A stretch of DNA of 24,015 bases, from positions 1 to 24,015 of the IMG/VR virus record IMGVR_UViG_3300032235_000863; one strand, written 5' to 3'. This stretch comes from a virus. This document shows positions 1-8,977 of the stretch, piece by piece. Made by a program: the position numbers and the translations under genes. Within the stretch, counting starts at the first letter, position 1. Each line of letters starts with the position of its first letter. Under the pieces are notes generated by a model, which was not told the origin of the DNA, made no database searches, and saw only the letters and a program-made list of their open reading frames with translations.

Positions 1-620
1 CAAATGCTAGTTCAAAAGAAAAACGATCTCTTCTTCAAAGAGCAATTGATGCACACTCACACTCTACTTTTATGAGAAGAGAGGGATTTCTGCCCTTTGA
101 TTATTTTATTCCTAAGAAGAATGATCCTAGAGGAAGATATGGAAAATCTGCTGAAGGTGCTGAAATTTTACTTCCATCTTTCGGTGGAAAAATTGATGTT
201 GGCACAAAATATGGTGGTTATGGAAAAAGTGCAGAAATTTATAGTGGAAACAAAATGGTTGCTTTGACTGGTCACGGTGATACTAGATATGAAAAAGGTG
301 GTTTTACCAAGAACGGTCCTCATATGGCAATGATTGGTGAAAAAGGTAGAGAGTTTGTTATTGATGCAGATTCTACTGCTGCTATTGAACAAACTTTTCC
401 GGGATTTTTAAGTGCTATTAACGAAGCGAAATATAAAGATGCAATAAATGTCTTAAGAAATTTTGCTTCTTATGAATCAGAAGCACCACAAACAATTTTT
501 GTTCCACTTCCAGAAATGGCAGAACAGGGTATGGTAGATTCTGAATATTCTGGTGGTAGTATGTTCATTAGTGGTGGAGAAGAATCTGATCCATTTAGTT
601 CCCTTTATATTGGTGGGTAA
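1..620 (+). CDS. Tail tape-measure-like structural protein, C-terminal part (5' end outside window)
   Basis: The frame is open from position 3, so this is the 3' end of a gene that begins before the window; an internal ATG at 72 is not the likely start. About 205 residues are visible. A stretch around the middle, reading MAMIGEKGREFVIDADST, matches the kind of sequence found near the C-terminus of many phage tape-measure and tail-tip proteins (the 'GE.G.E.V' signature). A Gly/Tyr-rich stretch and a short helical segment (AINEAKYKDAINVLRNFAS) flank it. Its place directly before a gp27-like hub gene fits a protein of the tail-tube or central hub. The signature is suggestive rather than specific, so the exact role is an inference; a different large tail-tip protein is possible. 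Confidence 0.55.
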   Translation, partial: NASSKEKRSLLQRAIDAHSHSTFMRREGFLPFDYFIPKKNDPRGRYGKSAEGAEILLPSFGGKIDVGTKYGGYGKSAEIYSGNKMVALTGHGDTRYEKGGFTKNGPHMAMIGEKGREFVIDADSTAAIEQTFPGFLSAINEAKYKDAINVLRNFASYESEAPQTIFVPLPEMAEQGMVDSEYSGGSMFISGGEESDPFSSLYIGG

Positions 621-643
621 ATAATATTAATAGGTATTAAGAA

Positions 644-1984
644 ATGGCAAATCCAATAGTTTCTAAAAGTTCGGAACCATCTTTTATAGAAAGGTTTGAT
701 GTCTATTCAAATAAAGGTGGGACATCAGTGAGTGTAGTTAATGGCGCTGTTCGTTTAATGTACTATGAAAGTATATTGCAAGATACTGTGAGGATTACAT
801 ACACCTTTGCCGATGCTGGAAACAATACGATCAGCAATAAAACAGCATTGGAAGGATTGCCGATTGTTGGACAAGAAAAAGTTTCTGTTAAATTTAAAGA
901 TAACAACGAAAATACTTTAAATCTAACAATGTATGTCAATAAAGTTACACCTTTAAGTGATGATACAACAAAATCTATGGTTCAACTTGAATTAGTTTCT
1001 AAAGAATTTATATTGAATGAAAAGGTTAGACTTAACAAGAGATTTGATGGAAATATTTCGGATCATATTAGAAAAATTTTAACAGATTCTTCTTTTCTTG
1101 GAACTCAAAAAAAAGTTGATATAGAAGAAACTTCAAACTCTTATAACTTTATAGGGAATAATAGAAAACCTTATTACGCAATGAATTGGTTATCAAAAAA
1201 AGCAGTTTCCGCACAAAATCAGAAAAAGGGGGATAGTGCAGGGTACTTTTTTTATGAAACTTCGGAAGGATTCTTTTTCAAATCCATAGATGGTTTACTT
1301 TCTCAAGAGAAAAAAAAGTCAATAATCTTTAATCAATCTCCAGACTCAAAAGGAGAAAACATTCCTGCAGGATATGATGTGAAAGCAATAGAGTATTCAA
1401 AAGATAACAGAGTTGATATTCAAGAAAAACTCAAAATGGGTGCTTTTTCTACAAGAACAATTCTTTTTGATCCTTTTAATTGCTTTTATCAGGTGATTAC
1501 TCCAAATGCTAAGCAAAAAGAAAATGCTTTGAAACTTGGTGGAAAGGAATTGCCAAATTTAAATCCAGAGTTTAATAGAGAAGGAGCAAATAAAGAATTT
1601 TCTCGGACAACTTATTACTTAATAGATAAAGGATCTTTGCCATCAGGAAATACGGAACAACAAATTAGCAAATCAAAGGATGAAAATTTTGAATATAAAG
1701 ATATCTTAAATCAATCTATAATGAGATATAATCAATTATTTTCTGTTAAAAGTACAGTTACAATTCCTGGTGATTTTTCATTACATGCTGGAGATGTTGT
1801 TTTTTGTGACACTAAACAGCTTTCAGGTGAAGATGAAGAAATAAACAAGGAATATGGTGGTCTATATATTATAGCAGATTTATGTCACTACATTTCACCA
1901 AAAGAAACTTATACTAAACTCAATTTGGTAAGAGATTCTTTTGGAAGAACTGGTAATCACACCTCTGGCAAAATACCACTATGA
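644..1984 (+). CDS. Baseplate central hub protein, gp27-like
   Basis: A 446-residue protein, somewhat longer than T4 gp27 (391 residues). The first 120 residues are beta-rich (YYESILQDTVRITYTF, then KVSVKF and LNLTMYVNKV), as expected for the first hub domain. A region with F..N..VRLNKRFDG, where one subdomain would meet the next, and later beta segments (STVTIPGDFSLHAGDVVF) resemble gp27/gpD-type hub proteins that form the pseudo-hexameric ring joining tail tube and spike. The main support is order: it lies just upstream of the OB-fold gp5-like gene, the same partnership as gp27-gp5 in T4. No strong Shine-Dalgarno is seen before the ATG (AATAGGT lies about 10 nt upstream). Its stop overlaps the next start as ATGA. 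Sequence-level recognition is moderate. Confidence 0.6.
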   Translation: MANPIVSKSSEPSFIERFDVYSNKGGTSVSVVNGAVRLMYYESILQDTVRITYTFADAGNNTISNKTALEGLPIVGQEKVSVKFKDNNENTLNLTMYVNKVTPLSDDTTKSMVQLELVSKEFILNEKVRLNKRFDGNISDHIRKILTDSSFLGTQKKVDIEETSNSYNFIGNNRKPYYAMNWLSKKAVSAQNQKKGDSAGYFFYETSEGFFFKSIDGLLSQEKKKSIIFNQSPDSKGENIPAGYDVKAIEYSKDNRVDIQEKLKMGAFSTRTILFDPFNCFYQVITPNAKQKENALKLGGKELPNLNPEFNREGANKEFSRTTYYLIDKGSLPSGNTEQQISKSKDENFEYKDILNQSIMRYNQLFSVKSTVTIPGDFSLHAGDVVFCDTKQLSGEDEEINKEYGGLYIIADLCHYISPKETYTKLNLVRDSFGRTGNHTSGKIPL

Positions 1985-2199
1985 CTGACAGAACACTCCA
2001 ACAACATATTAATGATGATAGAAATGAATTAGATAATCCAAATACTAGTGGACAAAGACGTAGACATTTGGAAGATGAACTTGATGCCTTAGAGCAATAT
2101 CAAAATAATCATCCAGATGATAAGCACGATCCAACATCTTTAGAGTTATATTGTGATTCTCATCCCGATGCACTTGAATGTAGAGTATATGATGATTGA
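1981..2199 (+). CDS. Small acidic hydrophilic protein between hub genes
   Basis: A 72-residue protein starting in an ATGA overlap with the gp27-like gene, which implies translational coupling. It is strongly charged: an N-terminal helix-like half (LQQHINDDRNELD, then QRRRHLEDELDALEQYQ) and a His/Asp-rich C-terminal half with two cysteines (LYCDSHPDALECRVYDD). There is no signal peptide or membrane segment. Family not recognised. Being wedged between two hub genes with a 4-bp overlap and a 6-bp gap, it is likely a baseplate assembly factor or a minor hub component; this is inferred from position only. The CX7-8C spacing could bind a metal, but nothing else supports that. Confidence 0.7.
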   Translation: MTDRTLQQHINDDRNELDNPNTSGQRRRHLEDELDALEQYQNNHPDDKHDPTSLELYCDSHPDALECRVYDD

Positions 2200-2205
2200 T
2201 AGATA

Positions 2206-3930
2206 ATGGAAGGTGGATCTCTTTTTAACCCAGGATTTTTAGGCGCAAATTTTAACTGGTGGATTGGTCAAATCGCCAATGATTCCGCTTGGAGGGATAA
2301 TATTCTTGCGGGAAAATTTGAGAGTAAAGATCAAATACCTGGATGGGGAAGAAGATATAAAGTTAGAATTATAGGACTTCACGACAAAGAAGAGGCAAAT
2401 ATTCCTTCAGATCAACTTCCTTGGGCACAGGTAATGTATCCTGTAACTGGTGGCGGTGGACAAGCACATGCTTCACAAACTGCAAACCTTCGTCAAGGAA
2501 TGTTTGTTTTTGGTTTTTTTATTGATGGGCAGGATCAACAAGTTCCTGTTATTATGGGAATTCTTGGTAATAATGCTCAGACTGCATTAAACACTAAATC
2601 AGGAACTGATGAAACCAATTTTGCTGCGGTAAGTGGACATGCTACTCCATCTGACAGAAATAAGGATCCAAACATAAGAGTTCCTGATGAAGGATTAGTA
2701 ATTAACAAACCAAAAGCACAAGAACAATCGGAAGAATGTTCTCCTGCTCCTCCAGGAGTTGCTGTAAATCAATTTGGGTTGCGTGCTGATAAATCTTTAT
2801 CAAAATCACAATTTAGAGATCAACAAAGTGCTATTGCTGAAGCTGATGCAAGAGGTTTAACTGGAACTGAACGCAGCAACTTTATTCAAAAAGCAGTTTC
2901 TGACGGTATCAAAGCAAGATGTCAGGAAGCAAATTCTCCAACATCTCCATCTCAACCGGGAGCTACTAAAGAAAACGTAGATGCTGTCCATGAAGTATCT
3001 AAAGCAGATGTAGTAAGAAATGAGTATTACCATAGAAAAACCGCAATACTTTCTCCATGTGACAGAGTAGGTTCTGCATTAAAAGCAATTCAAGTTGCTT
3101 TGGAAAACTTGACCAAAGATATTGATAAAATACTAAATGCTGCGGAAAGTTATGTTGATGCAGTTTCAAACATTCTCTCTAGCATACAAAGTTTAATTGC
3201 AAATTTTGCATGTGAAATTGCAAAATATATGAAAATTGTTTTTAATAAAATAATGGAGTATGTCTTAAAGACAATTAACAAAGGATTAAGTCCAACAGTT
3301 AGTGCAATACCTCCCAACAAAAGATCAAAATATTTTGATATCAAAGAACAAATTACCGAATTAATTACTTGTCTCTACAACAAGATAACTAATAATTTAT
3401 GTGGACAAATACAAGCATTTTTAGATAAACAATTAAAACTTAAATTACCAACTAACACACCAAATCAACAAACATTAAATCCAAAAACACCAACTACTCC
3501 CATTTGTTCTGTAGAAGCATTAACAGGTAATATTATTGCATTGAATTTGCCAGTAATTAATACGGAAGTCAATGGTATTTTAGATAATGTAAATAAATTT
3601 TTATATGATATTCAATCCGAAATTGGAGAAGTATATGATGTTATTGGGTCAGTAAAAAATTTAATTGGTGGAATTAGTGGAAGTATAACTTCTGCTTTAA
3701 AATTTGAAAATTTGGCATTAAATATATTTGGTTGTGATTTAAAAGCAAATTGTCCGGCATCAGATTATTTTTCTATCCAAAATGGAAGTGGTGCCTTAGA
3801 AAGTTCACAACAACCAAGAGTAACAGAAGTTGATGATAAAGCACAAAATCCAACTGATACTATATCTCCGGTAAAAGATAAACCATTTGCTCAACCTGGG
3901 CAAAATGAACCAGATTTAAAACCATCGTAG
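2206..3930 (+). CDS. Baseplate hub / tail spike base protein, gp5-like OB-fold
   Basis: A 574-residue protein. Residues about 15-130 (WWIGQIAND, GWGRRYKVRIIGLHD, LPWAQVMYPV, GMFVFGFFIDGQDQQVPVIMGIL) match the OB-fold domain of gp5/gpV-type hub proteins: conserved WAQV.YP, a glycine-rich loop, and the VxGFFxDG..Q.PVIMG strand pair. T4 gp5 continues with a lysozyme domain and a triple beta-helix. Here neither is seen. Instead there is a Pro/Gln/Ser-rich linker, a long helical region at about 290-415, and a Pro/Thr-rich tail. Nine cysteines are scattered through the non-OB part. It should trimerise on the gp27-like protein encoded just upstream and act at the tail tip. The missing beta-helix may be supplied by the gene at 7637. 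OB-fold assignment is firm; the C-terminal two thirds are of unknown function. Confidence 0.8.
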   Translation: MEGGSLFNPGFLGANFNWWIGQIANDSAWRDNILAGKFESKDQIPGWGRRYKVRIIGLHDKEEANIPSDQLPWAQVMYPVTGGGGQAHASQTANLRQGMFVFGFFIDGQDQQVPVIMGILGNNAQTALNTKSGTDETNFAAVSGHATPSDRNKDPNIRVPDEGLVINKPKAQEQSEECSPAPPGVAVNQFGLRADKSLSKSQFRDQQSAIAEADARGLTGTERSNFIQKAVSDGIKARCQEANSPTSPSQPGATKENVDAVHEVSKADVVRNEYYHRKTAILSPCDRVGSALKAIQVALENLTKDIDKILNAAESYVDAVSNILSSIQSLIANFACEIAKYMKIVFNKIMEYVLKTINKGLSPTVSAIPPNKRSKYFDIKEQITELITCLYNKITNNLCGQIQAFLDKQLKLKLPTNTPNQQTLNPKTPTTPICSVEALTGNIIALNLPVINTEVNGILDNVNKFLYDIQSEIGEVYDVIGSVKNLIGGISGSITSALKFENLALNIFGCDLKANCPASDYFSIQNGSGALESSQQPRVTEVDDKAQNPTDTISPVKDKPFAQPGQNEPDLKPS

Positions 3931-3934
3931 AAAT

Positions 3935-6900
3935 ATGTCTTTCAATTTATTTGCATCACCCACTCAAGATGATATTAAGGTTGGATACGTTGATCCTACT
4001 TTGGGATACGTTGAGGACGTAACTATTTGTGAAGCTAATTCTTACGCAAAAGACAATCCTGGAACTACCTTTATTTTTAGAGATGGTAATAACATTATTA
4101 GATATTTAAACATCAATGAAGTTAATGGATTGACGGTAAATGACTTAAAGGCAAACAAAGAAAGTTGTGAAGGAATACAAGTATATAAAGAATGTGGACC
4201 ACCGACAATTCAATTTTTTGGTGGTGGAGGAATAGGTGCAGCAGGAAATCCAATAATTGGTGTAGATGGGTCACTGCTTGCTGTAGATGTTGTTAGAGGA
4301 GGACATGGATATGAATATGCCCCAATTGTAGCAGCAAAAGATCCATGCCAATTTGGTAATGGAACAGTTTTAACAGCTATTCTTGGAGAAACTGCTGATC
4401 AGATAGAAGTTTTTGAGGGTGAAGAGGATTATGAAGAGTATGAACTTTGTGAGGATACTGATGTTGGATATGGATTGAATTATGGTCTTGATGGACAAGT
4501 TTTAGGAAATTGGGAACCTGGAACCTATACAAGAGTTGGGACAGATCCAATAAAAAGAGAAATTGAAATATACCAAAAAGCATTAGAAAAACCTTTCTGG
4601 ACAACAAGAAAGTTTCCAGCAGATAAAATTAATACTTCGGAGACAGCATTATATTCAAATCCGTTTAATGTAACTCACCCAGAGTGGGGTGAGTTTATGA
4701 ACACATATGCAATTTCTCCAGTTAAACCATCGGAAACAACTGGTAGTGATGAATCTGGAATAACATTTTCCATGGAATGGGAACAAAATTTTCCAATTAC
4801 CGGAGAATATATTTTTAGAGGAACTTGCGATAATACGGCTATTGTATACATTGATGGACAATCTGTAGGTAAACTGGATAGTTTTAAATCTAATCCCAGA
4901 GCAATGCAAAAAACCATTGAAGAGGGAAATCATGTTATCAGAATTGACCTAACAAATGCGCCAGTGTATGAAACGATAACGACAACGACACCAAATTTGA
5001 TAGATGTTGATTTTAAAGTTTATGGAGCAGGTGCATATAAAGACCTTGCATTTACTTTTACTTCCTCAGATGGAAAAGATTCTTTTACTATTAAAGGGGC
5101 GCAAAAAAATAAGGAAACAAGAACAGAAACTATTAAAATTAGACCAAATGTAACATATAAAGTTAAAGCAATAGAAGATTCAAAAAAACATAAATTTGTA
5201 GAGCAAGGATTGATTAAGAATGGGTCTAAGGCAAAGGAAGCTGGGCTTGGAACATCGGATAAAATCTTTGCGGATTATACTACATCAGGTAATGATAATG
5301 ATGATATACAAATTACTGTTTCTCAAGGAACTTTTACAAGTTCAAATAAAAAGCAACTAAGTGAAGGAAGAAATACATATGATTTAAATTTTAAAATTCC
5401 TAGCAATTCTACTAATACTGCAAGCACTACTACTAGTGTTGAAGTAATATCATCAAAGTCTTGGCAACAAAACCCAATGGGGGTTTCAATGATAATTGAT
5501 GCACCATTTCCACCAATTCCTCAAGAACAACCACCATTACAAACCGGAAGATGTCCACCCAATCCAATTTGGAGTACCAGATTTCCCAATTCATCTCCTA
5601 AATGGTATCCCGTAAGGTTTACTGAAAATAATTCTTGGAGTGAATTTATGAACAGGTATGCCATATCTCCGGTTTTACCTCTGAATACTCCAGGAAGTGA
5701 TCAATCGGGAACAAATTTTTCAACTAGTTGGCAAGTGGATTTGCCATACGCAGGATTTTATGGTGTTAAGGGCACTAGAGATAATAATGGAAGATTATTA
5801 ATTGATGGAAAGGAAGTATCAACTTTAGATGGATTTAATGTCAGTAATCCAAAGCTAAGGAAAGTTTATTTGACAAAAGGAAGACATACAATTACAGTAG
5901 AAGTTTCAAATACGCCAGTAACTACTAGTTCTACTGTTGATACAAAAATTTTTAGTACTCAAGATTGGAGATCTTCATTATCTGGACCAACAACTACAAC
6001 TACCGCTGCAAATATTAAAGCAAAATTTATTTTACAGGGAGCAAATGCATATTTGCAAGTAGATGGTTCTGGATCAGGTAATATTTCTTTTCAAATGGAT
6101 GTTAATGATAATCCTTATCTGTATGGATTGGCAGCTAAAGAGATTTTTATTCCCTCAGATTCTGGTGGAGTTAGATTGAAAAGAAATCCTATTTCCGAAA
6201 AAGATAGTGATAGTGGTAATTCTAAATTTACTGGAGGAAAAAAATATGGGCCAATTCAAATTGTAGGGGCAAGTCCTTCATCTAGAGGACCAATTGTAAA
6301 TAACTCAAATGTTCTTGGTATTAGAGACGCAGATGGAGATGATCAAAATATTAAAATCACCATAGGAGATATCAAACCAGATCAAGTAACAAGTACTCCA
6401 CCATCTACAGGTGGAACTTCAGTAAGCCTTTCAAAAAATGGAGTAACTTATACTGGACCATCTTTATTTGGATATATTGATTCTAGGTGGTCTAAGTATA
6501 TGAATGAGTTTTCTGTTTCGCCTAAAGTTTTTAACTCTGCGAGTTCTCCAGAGAATCCTGTAATTGGAAAATATACATTAACTTGGAAAAATGTTAATTT
6601 TCCTCAAAATGGAATGTATAAGTTTAATTTTCAAGCAGATAATAACGCTACGTTGAAAGTTGGTGGAAGAGAAATATTTAAAACTTCTGATTTTGTTGGA
6701 AATAAAGTTCAATATACATTTAATATCACTGCAGGAAAATACGATGTTGTTATAGAACTAGAAAATGTAAAATCGCAAAATGGTGGCCAAAATGAATTTA
6801 TTTTTGAGAAAAACCCAATGGGCACTGCACTTTTTATTAGTAAAGATATAGTTTCAACATCAACAAATCAAACCCCTTGGACAAACAATCCAATGGCAGT

Positions 6901-7594
6901 ATCTGCTATTCTAATTCCCCCTCCCTGCGCGAAAAAAATAGGAGGAAAAGGTGTTGTTGAAAAAGTTATCGTAAATGATCCTGGAAATGGATATTTACAA
7001 CCAAGTGGAGAAGGAACATACACAACAACTCTTGTTTTAGATGAAGTAATTGTGGAAAATCCAGGAATAAATTATAGATGCGGTGAAGACCCTATTCAAA
7101 TAACTCCCAGCAATGGTGTAGTTCTTGATTATGTTTGTGATTCTTTTGGTAGAATTTCTGAAGTTAAAGTTTTAAATCCTGGAGTCGGATTTAATGTTTA
7201 TCCAGAAATTACAATTCCTTCAGAAACAGGAGTAAATGTAAAATTTAGACCTGTTTTTAGAGTTATAAGAGATCCAATAGTAGATATTCTACAAGGTTTA
7301 ATAGAACAAGAAAAACTCATTCAAGTTACTGATCTTGTTGGATTAAAACAGACTGGATATGTTGAAGGTAGAGCATATTATGGTGCTGTTTATTATGATG
7401 AAGGTGCTAGATATGCTGGATATTATAAGACTGTTGGAACTCAAGTAAGAGTTTACGACACTCTTCAAGAAAGTGTTACTGCTCAGGTTACTACTCCTGC
7501 AAGTGCTATTCAGAGATCTGGTACTGATGTTACAAGTAATGATCCCAGACTCAATATTCCCGGAACACCAGAATCTACCACAGAACAGGCTTGA
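3935..7594 (+). CDS. Large virion structural protein with three PA14-like modules
   Basis: A 1219-residue protein starting 4 bp after the gp5-like stop. Three homologous modules lie at about residues 242-345, 559-662 and 843-947. Each begins with W..(F/Y)MN.(Y/F).(I/V)SP, continues through a strand ending in W, then a D..N...I/L.(I/V)(D/G)G(Q/K/R) loop, and ends in G.H.(I/V). .(V/L).(N)..V. This is the layout of PA14-type carbohydrate-binding beta-barrels. Between them are Thr/Ser-rich linkers and an N-P-M motif that recurs near residues 513, 960 and 984. Near both ends sit short repeats of the form V..(N/D/G)PG.GY...P. No enzyme motif is seen. It probably forms part of the baseplate or a sugar-binding attachment structure. 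Virion location is inferred from position. Confidence 0.75.
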   Translation: MSFNLFASPTQDDIKVGYVDPTLGYVEDVTICEANSYAKDNPGTTFIFRDGNNIIRYLNINEVNGLTVNDLKANKESCEGIQVYKECGPPTIQFFGGGGIGAAGNPIIGVDGSLLAVDVVRGGHGYEYAPIVAAKDPCQFGNGTVLTAILGETADQIEVFEGEEDYEEYELCEDTDVGYGLNYGLDGQVLGNWEPGTYTRVGTDPIKREIEIYQKALEKPFWTTRKFPADKINTSETALYSNPFNVTHPEWGEFMNTYAISPVKPSETTGSDESGITFSMEWEQNFPITGEYIFRGTCDNTAIVYIDGQSVGKLDSFKSNPRAMQKTIEEGNHVIRIDLTNAPVYETITTTTPNLIDVDFKVYGAGAYKDLAFTFTSSDGKDSFTIKGAQKNKETRTETIKIRPNVTYKVKAIEDSKKHKFVEQGLIKNGSKAKEAGLGTSDKIFADYTTSGNDNDDIQITVSQGTFTSSNKKQLSEGRNTYDLNFKIPSNSTNTASTTTSVEVISSKSWQQNPMGVSMIIDAPFPPIPQEQPPLQTGRCPPNPIWSTRFPNSSPKWYPVRFTENNSWSEFMNRYAISPVLPLNTPGSDQSGTNFSTSWQVDLPYAGFYGVKGTRDNNGRLLIDGKEVSTLDGFNVSNPKLRKVYLTKGRHTITVEVSNTPVTTSSTVDTKIFSTQDWRSSLSGPTTTTTAANIKAKFILQGANAYLQVDGSGSGNISFQMDVNDNPYLYGLAAKEIFIPSDSGGVRLKRNPISEKDSDSGNSKFTGGKKYGPIQIVGASPSSRGPIVNNSNVLGIRDADGDDQNIKITIGDIKPDQVTSTPPSTGGTSVSLSKNGVTYTGPSLFGYIDSRWSKYMNEFSVSPKVFNSASSPENPVIGKYTLTWKNVNFPQNGMYKFNFQADNNATLKVGGREIFKTSDFVGNKVQYTFNITAGKYDVVIELENVKSQNGGQNEFIFEKNPMGTALFISKDIVSTSTNQTPWTNNPMAVSAILIPPPCAKKIGGKGVVEKVIVNDPGNGYLQPSGEGTYTTTLVLDEVIVENPGINYRCGEDPIQITPSNGVVLDYVCDSFGRISEVKVLNPGVGFNVYPEITIPSETGVNVKFRPVFRVIRDPIVDILQGLIEQEKLIQVTDLVGLKQTGYVEGRAYYGAVYYDEGARYAGYYKTVGTQVRVYDTLQESVTAQVTTPASAIQRSGTDVTSNDPRLNIPGTPESTTEQA

Positions 7595-7636
7595 TAAAAC
7601 TTTATTAAATAATACTATATTGATTTTCTAATAAGA

Positions 7637-8305
7637 ATGCCAACATCCCAAAATACTTATAATACAAAAGTTGGAACTCCACCTAAAGCGGGTAGAGAAG
7701 AACTTCTTGCGGGCAATTTATCAAAAAATAACACTTCAAAACAAAATTATACTGCAGTAAGATATGGTAATGATCATGGTTCAATAAGTTTTGGGCATAT
7801 TCATAAACAAGGTGACGTAACTGCAGGAGCTATGCTTCAGGCATTTGATGCAAGACATTCTATTGTAATGGATAATGATGGTCCAAGAGCAAAATGCACT
7901 CAAATTACTGCTCCTAACAGAGTTGTAATTGAATCTGGTCAAGATTCAAAAGAATCTGAAGAAACACTTGTTATTCATTCTTGGAATGGAAATATCGCAA
8001 TTGTAGCTTCAAATGGAAAATTAAGACTTCAGGGAACTGATGTTGAAATTATAGCAGTTGGTGAGGGAGGAACAAAAGGAAATATTCAATTAACTGCAGA
8101 TACTGGTGCAATTAAATTGGATGCACAAAAAGTTTTAGCAAATGCTAAATCATTATTGAGATTAGCATCTCCAGGAACTGTAGAACTCTCAGCAAACAGT
8201 CAACTATCAATCTATGCTTCACTCATTCGTGGAGTCACTGATGCTGTTGCTAATAGAGATTCTAAAGTAGGTGGAAGAAACATTCAAAGAAAAAACAATA
8301 AGTAA
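7637..8305 (+). CDS. Tail spike beta-prism protein, like the gp5 C-terminal needle
   Basis: A 222-residue protein. Residues about 60-200 are short alternating strands with turns (NGNIAIVASNGKLRLQGTD, KGNIQLTADTGAIKLDA, SPGTVELSANSQLSIYAS), a pattern typical of intertwined trimeric beta-helix/beta-prism spikes such as the C-terminus of T4 gp5 or gpV-type needles. The N-terminal 60 residues are polar. A conserved-looking GHIHKQGDV...AFDARHSIVMDN segment connects the two parts. The C-terminus ends in a basic tail (GGRNIQRKNNK). No Shine-Dalgarno is evident, but an ATTAAATA-like late promoter element lies near 7604. It may be the needle part that the gp5-like protein lacks, encoded apart. Domain type is recognised by repeat pattern only. 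Confidence 0.55.
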   Translation: MPTSQNTYNTKVGTPPKAGREELLAGNLSKNNTSKQNYTAVRYGNDHGSISFGHIHKQGDVTAGAMLQAFDARHSIVMDNDGPRAKCTQITAPNRVVIESGQDSKESEETLVIHSWNGNIAIVASNGKLRLQGTDVEIIAVGEGGTKGNIQLTADTGAIKLDAQKVLANAKSLLRLASPGTVELSANSQLSIYASLIRGVTDAVANRDSKVGGRNIQRKNNK

Positions 8306-8317
8306 AGGAGAGAAATT

Positions 8318-8977
8318 ATGGCATTTTTAATGGATGATGTTGCTGCAGGTGGTCAACTTATATGTGGGGCAGGAACACCAAAAGCACTTGGAATGGGTGA
8401 TTCTAAAATAAGAGGATCTGGATTTTTTGAAGGTCCATTTCAAGTAGGAAAAGCAAGTGACCATTCAATTCCGAGAGCAACACTCTTAATTGGAAGACTT
8501 GCAAATTCTGATGTTGGGACTACATTATATTCTTTATGGTGTAGAGCTTATTCTAGATTTCAAAGTTTTGTGAGAGTAGACACTCTTTTAAAATCAACTT
8601 TTATTGAAGCAAAAGTTGTTAGAACAAAAATTCTTCAAGCATCAATTAAAAACTTTGTAATTCCTCACCCAACAAAAGAAGGAAAACAGTTGGTTCATAC
8701 CTGTTTAGAAGGACCAGAAAATGGTGTTTATTTTAGAGGAAGACTGTTAAATAAAACACAAATAGAACTACCAGAGTACTGGACAGGATTGGTAGATGAA
8801 GATACAATTACAGTATCTATTACTCCAATCGGAGCTCATCAAGATATTATCGTAAAAAGAATTGGAGATAATACCATATATCTTCAGGCAAAACCTGGCA
8901 TTCCCATTAATTGTTTTTATCATATTTTTGGAACCAGAAAAGATGTACCACAATTAGTAACGGAGATTGATGCATAA
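8318..8977 (+). CDS. Virion-associated protein with IPHP...EGP.VY.RG module (first paralogue)
   Basis: A 219-residue protein with a good ribosome binding site (AAAGGAGA, 8304-8311) before the ATG. Residues 110-219 form a module beginning IPHPTK, followed by C(L/I)EGP...VY.RG(R/K)L, LP.YW..LVD, TPIG..Q and INC. The next gene carries the same module. The motif F.I.HP.....L.H...EGP...VY.RG is known from C-termini of various phage fiber and structural proteins, where it is thought to be a tip or folding domain; a catalytic role has not been shown to my knowledge. The N-terminal 109 residues (Gly-rich start, then basic strands) do not resemble the paralogue's. The gene ends in a TAATG one-base overlap with the next, so the two are coupled. 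Confidence 0.7.
   Translation: MAFLMDDVAAGGQLICGAGTPKALGMGDSKIRGSGFFEGPFQVGKASDHSIPRATLLIGRLANSDVGTTLYSLWCRAYSRFQSFVRVDTLLKSTFIEAKVVRTKILQASIKNFVIPHPTKEGKQLVHTCLEGPENGVYFRGRLLNKTQIELPEYWTGLVDEDTITVSITPIGAHQDIIVKRIGDNTIYLQAKPGIPINCFYHIFGTRKDVPQLVTEIDA

Noticed and set aside
4377-4933. Minus-strand frames within the PA14-like gene
   Set aside because: They lie wholly inside a well-supported plus-strand gene with clear modules and show no family features.
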